NCBI GenBank assembly: GCA_015680685.1 | Contig: MNCI01002250.1 | Coordinates: 501,580-565,579 of the forward strand | Direction of reading: 5' to 3' | From: Gnetum montanum | Lineage: Eukaryota; Streptophyta; Gnetopsida; Gnetales; Gnetaceae | DNA: 64,000 nt | In this document: positions 21,045 to 33,740 of the stretch, one piece after another | Layout: each line of letters opens with the position of its first letter | Position numbering within the stretch: position 1 is the stretch's first letter | Notes under the pieces: model-generated | What the model saw: the letters and a program-made list of their open reading frames with translations, nothing else | Told to the model about the DNA's origin: nothing | The model's database searches: none | Position numbers and translations under genes: made by a program

Positions 21045-23100
21045 ATGTCTCTTTCACAAGGAAGCAATAATGCATCATATGAAGAGAACATTCATTGGAG
21101 AATCAATGAGATATATACTAAAGAAAATTGAAGTGACCAACCTTGTGTAGGGGTTTCATATGTTCATGACCACCCTAACTACACTCAAGGACTACATTCA
21201 ACTAAGGTAGACAACCCTAGAGGAGATGAAGTAAGTCTTAGATAAGGGGAGGCCTCAAGGCCTTGGACCTCCTCAAAATGTAAAAATGATAAATTAAGGG
21301 ACCATGAGGAACACTAAAGAAGCCAAGGTGATCCTTCCATTTCCTCATCTTCCTCTTCCTCTTCAACATCTAGTTCTAACGAAGATGAACATAGGTATAG
21401 AGATCAAGCTCCATTGTGAGGTCAAAATAAGAATAAAAATTGAACTCGAGGGCAAAATCAAAGACATAAAAATGAACATAGACAAAATCATCATAATCAA
21501 ACAAATAGAAATAGAAATTTTTACCACGACATGTCTGATGATAGTGAACCCTTGTTGGCCACTAAGAGCTTGATGCAGATCAACGAGGTAATTAAGATAC
21601 CCCATAGGCATTGCAAGGAAAGTCACATCAAAAGGCTTGATATGAATAACATCCCTAAATTTGTGGGAGGCTATGATTATGATCCACAACATTACTTACA
21701 AGCCTTCCATGATGCTTGTGCCTTGAAAAATATTAAAAATGAGTGGTAAAAGCTTAAGCTCTTTCCTAGGATACTAATAGACAAAGCTGAAAGTTGGTAT
21801 AGATCATTGGAACCAAGTTCCATCCACCAATGGTCCATAATGCTAGAACTTTTCAATGAAAAATATCAAACCTACACAAAAGTGTCTAGCCTAAGGAAAC
21901 AAATCCAAGGGTGGAAGTAAGAAAATCATGAACCCTCGGATGTGGCCTTGGATAAATACTATTCACTACTAGATAGATGTCCCAGCCATGATTTCTCTTG
22001 AAAAGAGCAAAATTTCCACATCATAGATGGGCTTCATAATGAAATGAGGGAGAGCCTTGGGATGTATGCTTAAGGTTGATTATATGAACTAAAAGCCCAT
22101 CAGATACAAAGGCTAATTGAATAGGTGGCGAAAGAAGAAGAAGAGCTATGTAAATGAGAGAATGTTGAGAAATATCACTAGGACCCAACTCTTCAAAAGA
22201 AGATGGTCCATATCTATGATGAGAAAAAAGAGAAAGCTCTTGATGAGGTGATTTCATAACAAACCTTACCACTACAATAATGTCTTGATGAACTCCAAGC
22301 AAGGCTAGATAGGATGTCAAAGTGGATAAATGTAAAAAGGTACAACTTTCATAGAAACTGTAGAGGAGAAGGTAACACAAAATGAATTAGATGGTCACAA
22401 TAAACAGAGGAAGAAGAACCAAGAAATAGCTAGGAACACTTATTGGCAAATAGGAAAAATGACTATAGAAGAAGATGTTATAGACTCAATCACAGAAGAA
22501 GATGATGGATGTGACATCTACCTATATGACCATCCAAAGGGCTATTTCCCAATCATGTTACATCTACATGAGTATTGGGCTTTTGCATTGAATCCCAAGT
22601 TAGTATAAAAGCAAATGCCTAGAAAATTACCTTTCTCACAAGATAATTATAGACAATTCTACACCCAATCGTACCATCCTAGTGGGACTTCTTACCAGCC
22701 TCAACACTATCAACCAATGTAGTGGAAAAATCTATAGTCATGGAGAAGGCCATCATCAAACTAGCACTACCCTTACTACTAGTCGAACCCATACAAGTAT
22801 TATGTTTAATAACCTATTTCCTCGACTAGTTCTACTTCCTCTACTTCAAATTGCTACTACCACTCTTCTGAATATCATCATGGCATGACATCTTCTAAAG
22901 GATCACCACCTCACACCTCTCATCCTTCATCATATCCTCAATATTCTCATACGTTCTTCCACCATATGTTAGCACCAATAACATAGGAAGGTTCAATAGC
23001 ATGACATCAATGAGAGGATGTCACTTGTGTTACGCACATACAAAAAAATGATAATTCCAGTAGATCTCCACCACAATCTCGCAAATGCCCTTTCTTTAGG
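21045..23100 (+). pseudogene. Gag region of the inner element
   Basis: The ATG at 21045 starts MSLSQGSNNASYEENIHWR, the N-terminus shared with the outer (MSLPQGSHNA) and 47.5 kb (MSLS-stop-DSDNA) copies. A serine- and charge-rich segment follows (about 21330-21530). The Gag core then reads LLATKSLMQINEVIKIPHRH, RLDMNNIPKFVGGYDYDPQH, YLQAFHDACALKNIKNEW, AESWYRSLEPSSIHQWS and FHIIDGLHNEMRESLGMYA. The frame stays in register for about 1.2 kb with only nonsense changes. Where relatives have YAQGQLY this copy has TAA and TGA, both one C-to-T step from a sense codon. The C-terminal motif IYLYDHPKGYFP lies near 22520, and a proline/serine/threonine-rich tail follows. Its role is particle formation and RNA packaging. 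Confidence 0.8.
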
Positions 23101-25977
23101 ATAGTTCCCACGTGTAAGAACAACATGTGTGGACCTACTAACTCATCCAAACTAGCACAATGCCAATCAAGTGCAACACCCTTTCACAACCAATGTCTTC
23201 TAATCCTATGTAAAGGCCAACATCCATCGTTACTCCAACACCTAATAAAAATAATGAATCTAGCACTATGGAGAGACAAAAGAGGAATCCATGCATCATT
23301 AATAGTAAATGGTGCAGTTGTGGTCAAAAAATTCAACATATTAATACAACCCACAACAAATCCAAGCAACAAGTATGTGAGAAAAAACCAGCCTACATAG
23401 TAGCCACTAAGCCTGAAGAAATCTAGTGGCTTGAAAATTAGAATATAAAATTGTTTCAAAGATGCATGGAGGTAATTGATATGCTTATTAGTTCTAAGCT
23501 TAAGAAAATGAACCAAATAGAGGACTTAGACATAGATATCTTACACTTTGATTAAACACAAGAAGAGGATATTAAACATGAAGACCTGGAAATTAAAATA
23601 TAAAATCAAGAAGAAGAAGCAAACACATTTTGACCCCCAAAAATGGAAATACCTTCAAGTCCAGATGAAGATAGGTCTTCAAATGATCCAAACAAGACTA
23701 TCACCAATGTTAGATGTGCTATCACCCAATTAATTAAATTAGTAACAATGATAGATGGAAAATCAATGGTGTATAACCAGGGAATTATGTAGTCCATCTC
23801 TCGAATGTGTAGCCATCAAATTAGTCATGGGGGAGATTCTCCATCCTGGTTCAAGAACTAATAAGTATTTTTCACCTTTTTTATTTTTACAATTTCTTAT
23901 CATTTTCCTATTTCTTCCAAATTTTTTTGATTCTTAATATGTTTTCCATTTCTTAATATTTTATTCTTTACATTTTTATCTTTTCTTGAGTCATTTCCTT
24001 TATGTTTTATGAATTTCTTTATATTTTCATTAATAATATTGTTAAGTCATGATGCAAAAGTCGATGCTATGTGTTGGGTTTTTGTGCTATGCTATCAAGA
24101 TGATTGGGTAAGTAATTGTGTAAAGCAATGAGACCACCTCATCCATTCCTCTAGTTCTCTGAATAAACGGTCCTTTTCATGGAAAAAATTTAGTTCTTCT
24201 TTCTGAAACTAAAATTATTCAATGATCATTGTACCTTGAAGAAAGAGGGAATGACCAAGTGGGCATGGTAAGGGTATGACCTCAAGGGGACTTAATGGGT
24301 TTTCTTCTTGTCTTCCTTCGTGTGGTTTATGAATCCTCTTGAAACATATCATCACTTCTCTATCAACCAATAAAAAGGAAGCTTTGTCTTTGCATGGTGT
24401 GGTTCCCATTTCTAAAACAAAAAAGGAAAAAACAATAATGGGAATTCAAAGTACACCCCTTAGACATAATAATGGGCTATAAGTACTAGTTATGGGACTA
24501 GAAAGAAATGTTATCCAAGACTGAAGGAACCTCTCTAACTAAGGCCCTTCCTTCCTTCTTCTCCTTTCTTCTCTTTGTGGAGTGATGATCATTATTTGAG
24601 ATAGTTTTGGACTCATGGTGGTTGACAGGAGGGAACACATCAATGGGAGGTTATTGTTCATGGTATGGACTTGGTCTAAACTTGGATGGATAGGTATGCT
24701 AATCATTTTTTTCATATTTGTCACAAGAACCTATTATGGACATGGTTAAGTACGTTACATCCCAATCTCTGTAATCCCTTCTCATCCCATTATTCACTTC
24801 ACTATTGCAAGTGATTATGAGCCTTTTGATTATGTAGTATAGTATAACATCCCAACCACAATAGCTATGTGTTGTTTAGAATAAAGGCATAGTCTACATT
24901 TAACTTCTTAGATGCCCACGGGCATCTATAAAAGTGGTTATGCAAGGGCATTATGGTAGGAGCTTGCTTTGGGAAGGACACACTTGCATAACTTTTGTTG
25001 ATCATGGCTTTGAACTAACCTTCACATCTTCTAGAACATCAATGACAATTTCTTTGAATTTATGCATAATTCTAGGAATACTTCTCATTACTTTCAATTA
25101 CATTTTTACTTTTTTCCTACTTTTCTATTAAAATATCTTTGAAGATCAATATTTCTTGGCCATCTTTTGAATCTGACCTTTGGTTTTAATTGTTTAAAAA
25201 CTTGTGTGCTTCCGGAGATACGCTTATTAGTCATGGGGGATAGGGATGTTCACCTTAAAATTTTGAAATTTTTCTAACATCCTATTTTTTAACATCATGG
25301 TAACTAATAGTAATTGAAAAAAATAATGTGAATAGCTTGATGATTTTAGTTACCTCATAGCCTTGGGCACTGTATGCTATCATCACCTTATGCTTAAATG
25401 AAAACTAAGGGATCTGAAAGGGGTTAATTATTAAGGAAAATTTATCAAAAGTAATGTTGATCCTTTAATGACTATAGGTGATGCTAAAAGAAACTCCTAA
25501 GAAATAAGGTCTTTTTATAGGCATGGAATCAAAGCCAAGAGAGGGACAATAGAGGATATGCCCATGGATAAATCGTACCACATACAAGATAGCAACTCAA
25601 GCCTCATATGTTTACTAGATCCATGGGATGATGAGAATAAATTCTAGTCCATCCATCAAGAATTTTGCATATAACTAGAGAAGCATTGACATAAAAATCT
25701 AGGTTGGAAGTCTGCCATCACTAGTAGCAACAACAAGAATCCTGTTCAACAGATTCTTGAAGACCTCTATAAATTTTGTAATCTTCAAAGCCTGTCCAAT
25801 CTTTTTGACACTCTGTCATTTTATATGCATCCACTCAAATAAAATTTTGTAATGTAGCATCTAGATTTAGTCAGTAGTTAGCATTAGTTAATAATTCCAT
25901 ACCTTCTCAATTTTGTAAAGAAAGCCCGATCCTATCCTGTTAACTCGAGGATGAGTTTTTATTCAGTTGTGGGGGTA
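23101..25977 (+). other. Inner element 3' internal region, mostly noncoding
   Basis: Decayed coding-like sequence persists to about 23560. From about 23860 the sequence is T-rich, then matches the shared noncoding tract (a landmark at 24905-24990, GGGCATTATGGTAGGAGCTT, recurs inverted near 27400 and 49230). The last 120 bases align with the outer element's end before its 3' LTR. The ORF2 coiled coil of the outer element was not recognised here. Confidence 0.6.
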
Positions 25978-26983
25978 TGATGAGTCATCAATTGGTTGTG
26001 TTATATGATGAAAATTCAAATTTTTGGTTGGCTTTGCTATCTTAGCCCTAATGTCCTAACCTTGATAACAAGGCCCCGACAACAAGGCCCCAACAACAAG
26101 GCTCTGACGACAACACTCTAGCAACAAGGCCCTGATAATTAGGCTGCGTCGATGAGGCCCTGTCGACGAGGCCCCATCGACACATCATATCATGCGTCAA
26201 TGAGGCCTTGTCGATGCAACCTAGCAATAAAATCTATAAATACGTGCTCATAGTCATGTTTATGTAATTTTTTGGTCAATAGAGTAGCCAAACTCTTACA
26301 GTTTTATTTTGTAGTCTTAGAGAACAGTCAATGAGTGCCTATAGTGTGGATCTAAGTCAGTTGTACGACATCTTATTTGAGTGGCAATGTACTTGGACAC
26401 ATTCCATGAATGACAATAAGATTGAGATTGATTCTTATTCATTGTAGCACCTTGACTTAGATTAAATTTACCTTTAATGCAATTTATATTCCATATACCT
26501 AGTTAATATTGACATTTTCATGCATGTTAATGAATTGGTAGAATGAGTGCAATCAATTTCGTGCATAAACACGTATTCACTTGGTAATCCTAACAACATT
26601 ATTGCTTGGTTCACCTAGTAACATAGCACTTGGCAATCCTAGTAGTGGATACGTGGGTTCAGGATGTATACGACAAGCTAGGAATGGACACTCATCACCC
26701 ATAGGCTAGTTTAGATTTTACTTTATGTTGTTAAGTAATTGATTTCTCTATTATCGTTAGGAGTAACCTAAGGCCAAAACAACATCAATTATCATATTCC
26801 TCACTCTAGACTAAACCATACATGACAAAGTTACCCCTAGTCCAAGTGGGAAGATAGTGAACTACAATTAAGGCATAACAATCTAGATGTCAAAACTAGT
26901 CCCATCCATGAAATTTGACTAGATCATGCATGAACACTTGTGCTTGGTATGGTTGGGTGTAGGGGGTACCTCACTGCTCATCA
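25978..26983 (+). repeat. 3' LTR of the inner element
   Basis: It runs from TGATGAGTCATCAA to TGCTCATCA and is collinear with 19922-20918, including the AACAAGG array and a TATA box (TCTATAAATACG) near 26235. By eye the two copies agree at roughly the high-80s percent level. Confidence 0.88.
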
Positions 26984-26988
26984 ATGAC

Positions 26989-28677
26989 CCTCTCCAATTA
27001 GCTTCTTTTCCCTTATGCATGACTTATAATTAAAGGTTCTGGCATACATACAATTGATTTTTCATTAAAATGCTTAAGATTTTTAACATTATTAAAATTA
27101 AATTTGATGATGACATTCATCATGGAAAATGAAGCTTTGTAATTGGTTGGAAGGTTACATGTAAAATCCAAAGTTCTGGAGTAAGTGAGAATTCATATTT
27201 AGGCACTGGTAATGTGAGAAGATGGAATCGTAGGCATTAAAAGCTTTAGAAGATGTAAGAAAAGGAGTATTGAACTCATGATATAGAACGAATAGCTTAT
27301 ATGATAAGGGAAGGTATTGAAATTTAACATCTATGCAGTTGGAAGTTCAAGATGATACAGTTGTATCAGTCAAGTACAAGTTACAATAGTTATACAAGTG
27401 GATCCTCCCCAAAGCAAGCTTCACCCTTAATGCCCTTATATAACAACACCTAAAAATGTTTGTAGGCACCAAAAGGATTGAATGAAACACATACCTGCTG
27501 AACAAAACAGACATGTTAAAACCACCAATTTGAGAAAATAACTCTATGTTACACAAAACCAAAAGTTGTGATCATGTGAATAATGAGATGAGATGGATTT
27601 TAGAAAGGATTGTAGAAATGGGGACGTGAGGTGTCTCACCATAGGCATAATGAATCCTTATGTGTTATTAATGATTAAAGTAATCAATATCCCTTCTTTC
27701 CAATATTCAAACCAAGTCCAAACCACATTCCCCTGACATCACATTATTTTATCTCTTAGATTGACAACCATAAGACTACCACCATTGCAAGGAGTAGCAT
27801 CACTTGGTGTTTTTGTCTAAGGAAGGAGTTTATTCATGGCACCTTTTTTTAATTCTAAGAAGCCATTGACTTTTAGGCATGGGTAACATGTATTTCAAGT
27901 GAAACCCTCATAAATTTATTTAGTGCTATTTTATTTTACTCTTATCTAGGTCAACCTTACCAAAGGACTACCTTTAGGCATGGTTAACATGTCTTTCTAG
28001 TGACATGGTATGGTAGCACTTATTTTACTCTTACTTCCATTTTTCATTAGTTCTACAAAGATATAATTACAACCTTGGCAACATGATAGAACATATAAAA
28101 GTGATTAAAGAGATTCCATAAATTTTCTTGATGCCACACCCTTCTCATTCGCATTTGGTTCTTCACTTTTTAGTCTAGGCACAATGATTATGAATTTATT
28201 TTTAGTTTGATGATGAAGAAGAATATCATTATGACCACGGCAAGAACCTCTTATCAATGGAATGGGTGGATAAATGATGTGGCCTCACTATTCGAATAAT
28301 TAGTTCCTTGTGACTTGACAACAAGAGAAAACCTCACCTCAATGGGCTACATGATGTCGTTTTATTCACAAACGAGATTACTGATAAAGGAAATGAAAAA
28401 AAAATGTGGAAAGTGTTGAAAATAATAAGAAAAATTTATATCAAGAAATGAGAAAATAATAAAGAAATTGTAAAACAAAAAGATGAAAAACACCTATTAA
28501 TTTTGAATGTTATGATGGGGCATTTCCCCCACAACTAAGCATTTGACTGTGACAAGAATTAATAACTAAATAGGAAAGCTCCATGCACTTGGAAAATAGT
28601 GTTACGCTTTCATTCTCAAGCCATTAGGTGTCTTCTAATTTAGTGGTAGTTGCATAAACGGGTTGTGGCTCACATGC
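26989..28677 (-). other. Outer element noncoding internal tract
   Basis: This joins the outer element's gag to its ORF2 across the insertion point. It aligns by eye with 49020-50340 of the 47.5 kb element (for example the block around 27400 and 49230, and TTTAGTTTGATGATG near 28202 against TTTAAGTTTTAATGATG near 50052). No domain is recognised. Confidence 0.6.
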
Positions 28678-30992
28678 TTAGTTTCCAAATGCATGGTGGA
28701 TCAAAGTATGAGTTGTATGAACTTGGTAGATATCTAGCCCACAAATGCACCCTTGATCATGATTAGTTATGCATGGATTTGTTTGTCTCTCCACAATTCT
28801 AGATTCATTGCTTTTGTTAGGTGTTGGAGTAATAATGGATGTTGGCCTTTGGGTAGGATCAAAGGACATTGGTTGTAAAAGGAAGGATGTTGCACTTAAT
28901 TAGCATTGTGCTAGTTTGGATGAGTTAGTAGGTTCATAGGTGTTGTGCTTATGCATGGGAACCATCCTAAAGAAAGGATGTTTCCAAAATTGTGATGGAT
29001 ATCTACTAGAATTATAATTTTTGTGTATGTTCGCATCACAAGTGGCATTCTCTCATTGACGTTATGGTGCTGAACCTTCCTATGTTGTTGGAAATGATAT
29101 ATGATGGAGCTCAGTATGAGAATATTGAGGATATGATGGAGGATGAGAGATGTGAGATGGTGATCCTTTAGAAGATGTCGTGGGTTGATGATATTCAAGA
29201 GAGTGGCAGTAGTGATTTGAAGTAGAGGAAGTAGAACTAGTTGGGGAAATAGGTTGTTGAACATAATATATATACAAGTTTAGCTGGTATTAATGGTAGG
29301 GATAGTTTGATGATGGCCTCCCCCATGACTATGGGTTTTGCCACTATAGTTGATAGTAATTTTGAGACTGATAAGAAGTCCCATTAGGATGTTATGGTTG
29401 GTTGTAGGACTGTCTATAATTACCTTGTGAGTAAGGTAATTTCCTAGGCATTTGCTTTTGTACAAACTTGGGATTCAATGCAAAAGCCCAATACTCATGT
29501 AGATGTAACTTGACTAGGCAATAGCCCTTTGGATGATCATATATGTAGATGCCACATCCATCGTCTTTTTCGGTGGTTGAGTCTATAGCCTCTTCTTCTA
29601 CAGCCATTTACCCTTTCTATCGATTAGTGTTGTTACTTGTCACTTATTCCCTTTTCCTCCTTTTATTATGGTCACTTGATTTGTTTTACAATACTATCTC
29701 CTCTACAATTTCTATGCAAGTTGTAACTTTCTCATTTATCCATTCTGACATCTTATCTAGCTTTGCTTCAAGCTCATTGATAGACTTTTTTATTAGCAAG
29801 GTTTTTTGTGACATCACCTAATCAAGAGCTGTCTCTTTTTCCTTATCATAGATTTGGATCCTTTTCTTTTGAAGAGTTGGTCCCAATTATTTTCCTCTAC
29901 ATTCTCTCGTTTACATAGTTCTCCTTCTTCTTTTTCTGCCCACTCAATTAGCCTTTGTATCTGATGGACTTTTAGTTTGTATAACTGACCTTGGGCATAA
30001 ATCCAAAGGGTCTCCCTTATTTCATTATGAAGCCCATCTATGATGTCAAAAGTTTCTCTTTCTAAGAGAAATCATGGTTGAGACATCTATGTAGTAGTGA
30101 ATAGTATCTATCCAAGGCCACATCCAAGGGTTCATGATTTTCTTGCTTCCACCCTTGGATTTATTTTCTTAGGTTGGACACTCTTGCATAGGTTTGGTAT
30201 TTTTCATTGAAACATTCCAGCATTGTGAACCACCAATGGGTTAAATTTGGTTTTAATGATCTATACCACACTTTGGCTTTATCTATTAGTATCCTAAGAA
30301 AGAGAAGCTTTTTCCATCCACTTTCAATGTTGTGTAAGACATAGACATCATGGAAGGCTTATATATGATGTTGTGGATCATAATTATAGCCTCTCACAAA
30401 TTAAGGGATATTATTCATATTAATTCTTTTTATGCAACTTTCCCTACGATGCATGTGGGGTATCTTAATTGCCTTTGTAATCTGCATCATGCTCTTAGTG
30501 GCCAACAAGGATTCATCTTCATTAGACATGTCATGGTGAAAATTCCTATTTCTATTCATCTAATTATGATAATTTTTTCTATGTTCATTTTGATGTCTTT
30601 GATTTTTCCTATGGTTTTTATTTCTATTTTTATTTCAACCCCATAGTGAAGCTTTGTCTCTATACCTACGTTCATCTTCATTAAAACTAGACATTGAAGA
30701 GGAAGAGGAAGATGAGGAATTGGGAGGATTGCCATGGCTTCTATGGTGTTCCCCATGGTCCCTTGATTAATCTTTTCTAGTTTTTGAGGAGGTCCTAGGC
30801 CTTGAGGTCTCCCTTGGTCTAGGACTTACTTCATCTTCTCTAAGATTTTTTGCCTTAATTTGAGTGTAGTTAAGGTGGTCATGAACATATGAAACCCCTA
30901 CATGAGGTTGGTCACTCAAATTTTCCTTAATATATATTTCATTAGTCCTCCAATGAATATTATGCATTATGACTTCCTTGTGGAAGAGACAT
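28678..30992 (-). pseudogene. Gag region of the outer element
   Basis: From the ATG at 30992 (MSLPQGSHNA, then a shift into NIHWRTNEIYIKENLSDQPH) it runs through a serine-rich tract (NSSSSSSSMSSFNEDE, about 30670-30715) to the Gag core: DESLLATKSMMQITKAIKI, MNNIP-stop-FVRGYNYDPQH, AKVWYRSLKPN and NEKYQTYARVSNLRK. The C-terminal motif IYIYDHPKGY plus FALNPKFVQKQMPRKLPY lies at about 29550-29420. A Ser/Thr/Pro-rich tail (PTSSTSSTSNHYCHS) follows, and the last open piece ends at 28678. Many stops and at least two frameshifts are present. A gypsy-type Gag with the same architecture occurs in the inner and 47.5 kb copies. Confidence 0.78.
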
Positions 30993-31020
30993 TGTTGTTG
31001 GTTTATGATGTATGTGATTT

Positions 31021-31038
31021 AATATATATATATATATT
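31021..31038. repeat. AT dinucleotide repeat
   Basis: A short run of alternating A and T lies between the primer-binding site and gag of the outer element. Confidence 0.8.
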
Positions 31039-31106
31039 GAAAGATAAATCGTTAATGCATTTACACTGATCATGTATAATATAACTAATCTAGATAACTA
31101 GCACCA

Positions 31107-31124
31107 TCCTTGACAATGGTGCCA
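31107..31124 (-). other. Primer-binding site of the outer element
   Basis: TGGCACCATTGTCAAGGA on the minus strand, one base inside the 5' LTR, matches the tRNA-Asp-type site with several C-to-T/G-to-A changes. Confidence 0.7.
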
Positions 31125-31125
31125 A

Positions 31126-32011
31126 TGATGAGCAGCGAGGTACCTCTATGCCCAACCATATGAATTACAAGCATTCATGCAGACTCTAGTCAAATTCCAT
31201 GGATGGGACTTATTGTGCATCTAGATCATTATGCCTTGATTGTAGTTCACTGTCTTCCCACTTGGACTAGGGGTAGCTTTGTCACGTATGGTTTAGTGCA
31301 GAGTGAGACATATGATTCTTAATGTTGTTCGACCCTAAGCTACTCCTAATGATAATAAAGGAATTAATTGTTTAATGTAATTAATGATGGAAGGTAAATT
31401 CTCACTAGCCTAAGTGCAATGAGTATCCATTCCTAACCTTTCGTACATGCCTTGGACTTTGTGCAACTACCACTAGGATTACCAAGCATACTGTTACTGG
31501 GTGTACCAAACAATAACACTATTGGGTTACCAAATAGTTACACTTAAGTGCTCACGATTAGTTGTACTCATTGCACTTAATGATTGAAAATGATAAAGAG
31601 TGACAAATGATGAACATTAACTAAGCAAAATAATAAGCATTTAAGTAATTAAAAACAATAATAAAGCTAAGTGGATGCTGCAATGATGGAAGTAATCTCG
31701 ATCTTATTGTCAAACATGGAACATGTTCAAGTATCTCACACTCGAATAAGGATGTCGTACAATCACTTAACATCACACTGCAGGCATGCACTAGAAACTA
31801 ACAAAACTTGAAATCTATCAAAATATGTGAATCTATCTATATCTATCTCTTTTTCCCAACCATGCATCCAAGTGTTGTATTTATAGGCTAACATGGAAGG
31901 GGCAATATTGGATCCTCGACCTCAAAGGTTGTGCCCTGATATTAGATGCCTGACAATCTGACCTTGATATTGGATACTCGATATCACAGCCCTACAAAAC
32001 ATGACTCATCA
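31126..32011 (-). repeat. 5' LTR of the outer element
   Basis: On the plus strand it begins TGATGAGCAGCGAGG and ends ATGACTCATCA, collinear with 15991-16873. On the minus strand CCTATAAATACAACAC near 31885 is a good TATA box. Confidence 0.87.
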
Positions 32012-32544
32012 ATAATTAAAAATTAGGTTATAATATAATATTTAATGTTGATTTCAAATTTCTTTTAATCTATTTTTTAATAATAATAATTTTTAATTAT
32101 TTACAATGATGATACCTTTTAACTATAAATAAATATATTTAGACCTATGCTTGATCGATTCTACCCAAATTATTAGGAATCAAGTGCAATTTGTAACAAA
32201 GTTTTGCAACTTAAATTTAATACTTTATGAGTAGAAATCTTTAATTATACTTTTATTTACTATAATTTCTTTGCGATTCATAAAAAAAATTTCAAATACA
32301 CCCATGATTTGTAGTTATTTGAATCATGTGATTCTACGCTCCTAAGATTCTAAACCTTGTGAAGCATAGATTTGGAATTAGAGCGTATCTAACTAAATTT
32401 TGAAATTCCAACATTGCATAGACAAATTCTTTCTATCATGACATGTGAGCATAATGTGAGTAACATAAAGATAAATTTCTATAGAATGAGAGAATGCGAT
32501 CACGAATTTAAACTATAGAATGAGAGAATGAATTTCTACCATTA
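32012..32544. other. AT-rich spacer, no gene
   Basis: It begins with the right target-site duplication of the outer element (ATAAT, 32012-32016). No coding or transposon motif was seen before the copia remnant. Confidence 0.5.
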
Positions 32545-33740
32545 AGAGTGGAAGAAAGCCATGGATGTTGAAATTTCAACCATTCATGGAAATTGATTAA
32601 TGTCCTTGAAGGAAATTATTATGATAAAATTTTCTCCCTTGTAATAGAATTAACATCTCTTAAATCCTTGCTATTAATGTAGCAACTTATATTTAGAACA
32701 AATGGATGTAAAAATAGTTTTCTTCCTCAATGGTAATGTTAGGGAGATACTAAAATAAAAAAGCATATGGTTTGTCAACATGCATCAAGGATGTGAAATA
32801 AAATATTTATTAACCATAGGTTGAGTATTTTCTTTACCCTAAATGAGTATTAAGAGTCCTAACTTTAGCCTATCAGACTTGCATATCAAACGTCTTGGCA
32901 TAAGGCTAGAAGATTTGTTTGTATGTTGAAGGTCTTGGCATAGTTCTAGAGAACTCATATGTATGTCAAAAGCCTTAGCAAAAGCCTAGAGGACTTGTGT
33001 ATGTATGTAAAGAGAACAGATAAAAAACATCTTATTATATTATTATATGTTGGTGACATATTAATGGTAAGAAGTGACATACACATTGATAGTAAAAAAA
33101 ATGGCATACATGAATTGATAAAAGTGACATATATAAAATTAAGAAGAATGATAAAAGTAGCATACATGAAATTGAAAAGTCAAATCCTTCCTAAATTTTA
33201 TATTTTTTTAAAGAAGATCTTAGTGTTGCATAAAAAATTTTAGGAATGAAATTTTGATGAGATAGGGTTAACAAAAGAGGCTTTGTCTTGGATAATCTAT
33301 ATATGTTGAAAACATTTGATATGTAAGACTGTAAGCTGGTAACTACACCTTGTGAAAATAGAACAAAATTTTCAATTAATAATGCCAAAAGAAGAAAGCT
33401 CATGATAAGAATTCCATATGCTAGTGTTATTAGCCATTTGATGTGTGGGACTGTCATTACTAGATCTAATATTGTATATATTGTTAAAAAAGTTAGCAAG
33501 TATATGTCCAATCTAGAGAAATAACACTAGATCATTGCATAATAAGTCTTCTAGTATCCCTATGATATTGTGAACTTTGATATTTGTTATTAAAGTAATC
33601 CATCCTTTGTACATGGCTATGTGAATGCTAATTAGGGTGGGGTTTTATATAATAAAAAAATCAACTAGTGGGCATGTGCTTAATCTCTTTAGTGGTGTCT
33701 CATGGAGAATCCAATTGTAGTTTTGCATAGCTTAGTGTAA
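32545..33740 (+). pseudogene. Ty1/copia RT and RNase H remnant
   Basis: Plus-strand blocks in copia order are EWKKAMDVEISTIHGN (start of RT, canonical EWKKAMDEEMxSLHxN), MDVKIVFFLNGN (canonical MDVKTAFLNG), HLIILLYVGDILMV (catalytic LLYVDDM with one Asp replaced by Gly) at about 33022-33063, RIPYASVISHLMC (canonical IPYASAVGSLMY) near 33410, VSKYMSN, and KSTSGHVLNLFSGVSWR (RNase H, canonical RSTSGYVF) near 33660-33705. Stops and frameshifts separate them. The homology ends near 33735, where a sequence starting TGTAACACACACCC begins. Integrase, gag and LTRs were not found. Confidence 0.85.

Larger units (their letters stand above)
19922..26983 (+). mobile_element. Inner nested LTR retrotransposon (gag, no pol)
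   Basis: This 7,062-bp element has LTRs at 19922-20918 and 25978-26983, a primer-binding site at 20920, gag at 21045-23100 and a purine tract (GTGGGGGTA) just before the 3' LTR. It is inserted in opposite orientation into the outer element. The tract 23950-25140 matches the noncoding part of the outer and 47.5 kb elements. No RT, RNase H or integrase signature appears on either strand. I therefore read it as a non-autonomous relative moved by proteins of another copy. Confidence 0.85.
15991..32011 (-). mobile_element. Outer gag-bearing LTR element with extra ORF
   Basis: It is bounded by related LTRs at 15991-16873 (3') and 31126-32011 (5') and is about 8.95 kb once the nested insertion (19922-26983 plus a 5-bp duplication) is removed. 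In minus-strand order it has 5' LTR, primer-binding site, gag (30992 to about 28680), a noncoding tract (about 28600-26989), the insertion, a second ORF with a coiled coil (19916-17058), a purine-rich tract and the 3' LTR. No RT, RNase H or integrase was found, so it looks non-autonomous. By eye the LTRs differ more than those of the 47.5 kb element, so it is older. Confidence 0.82.
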
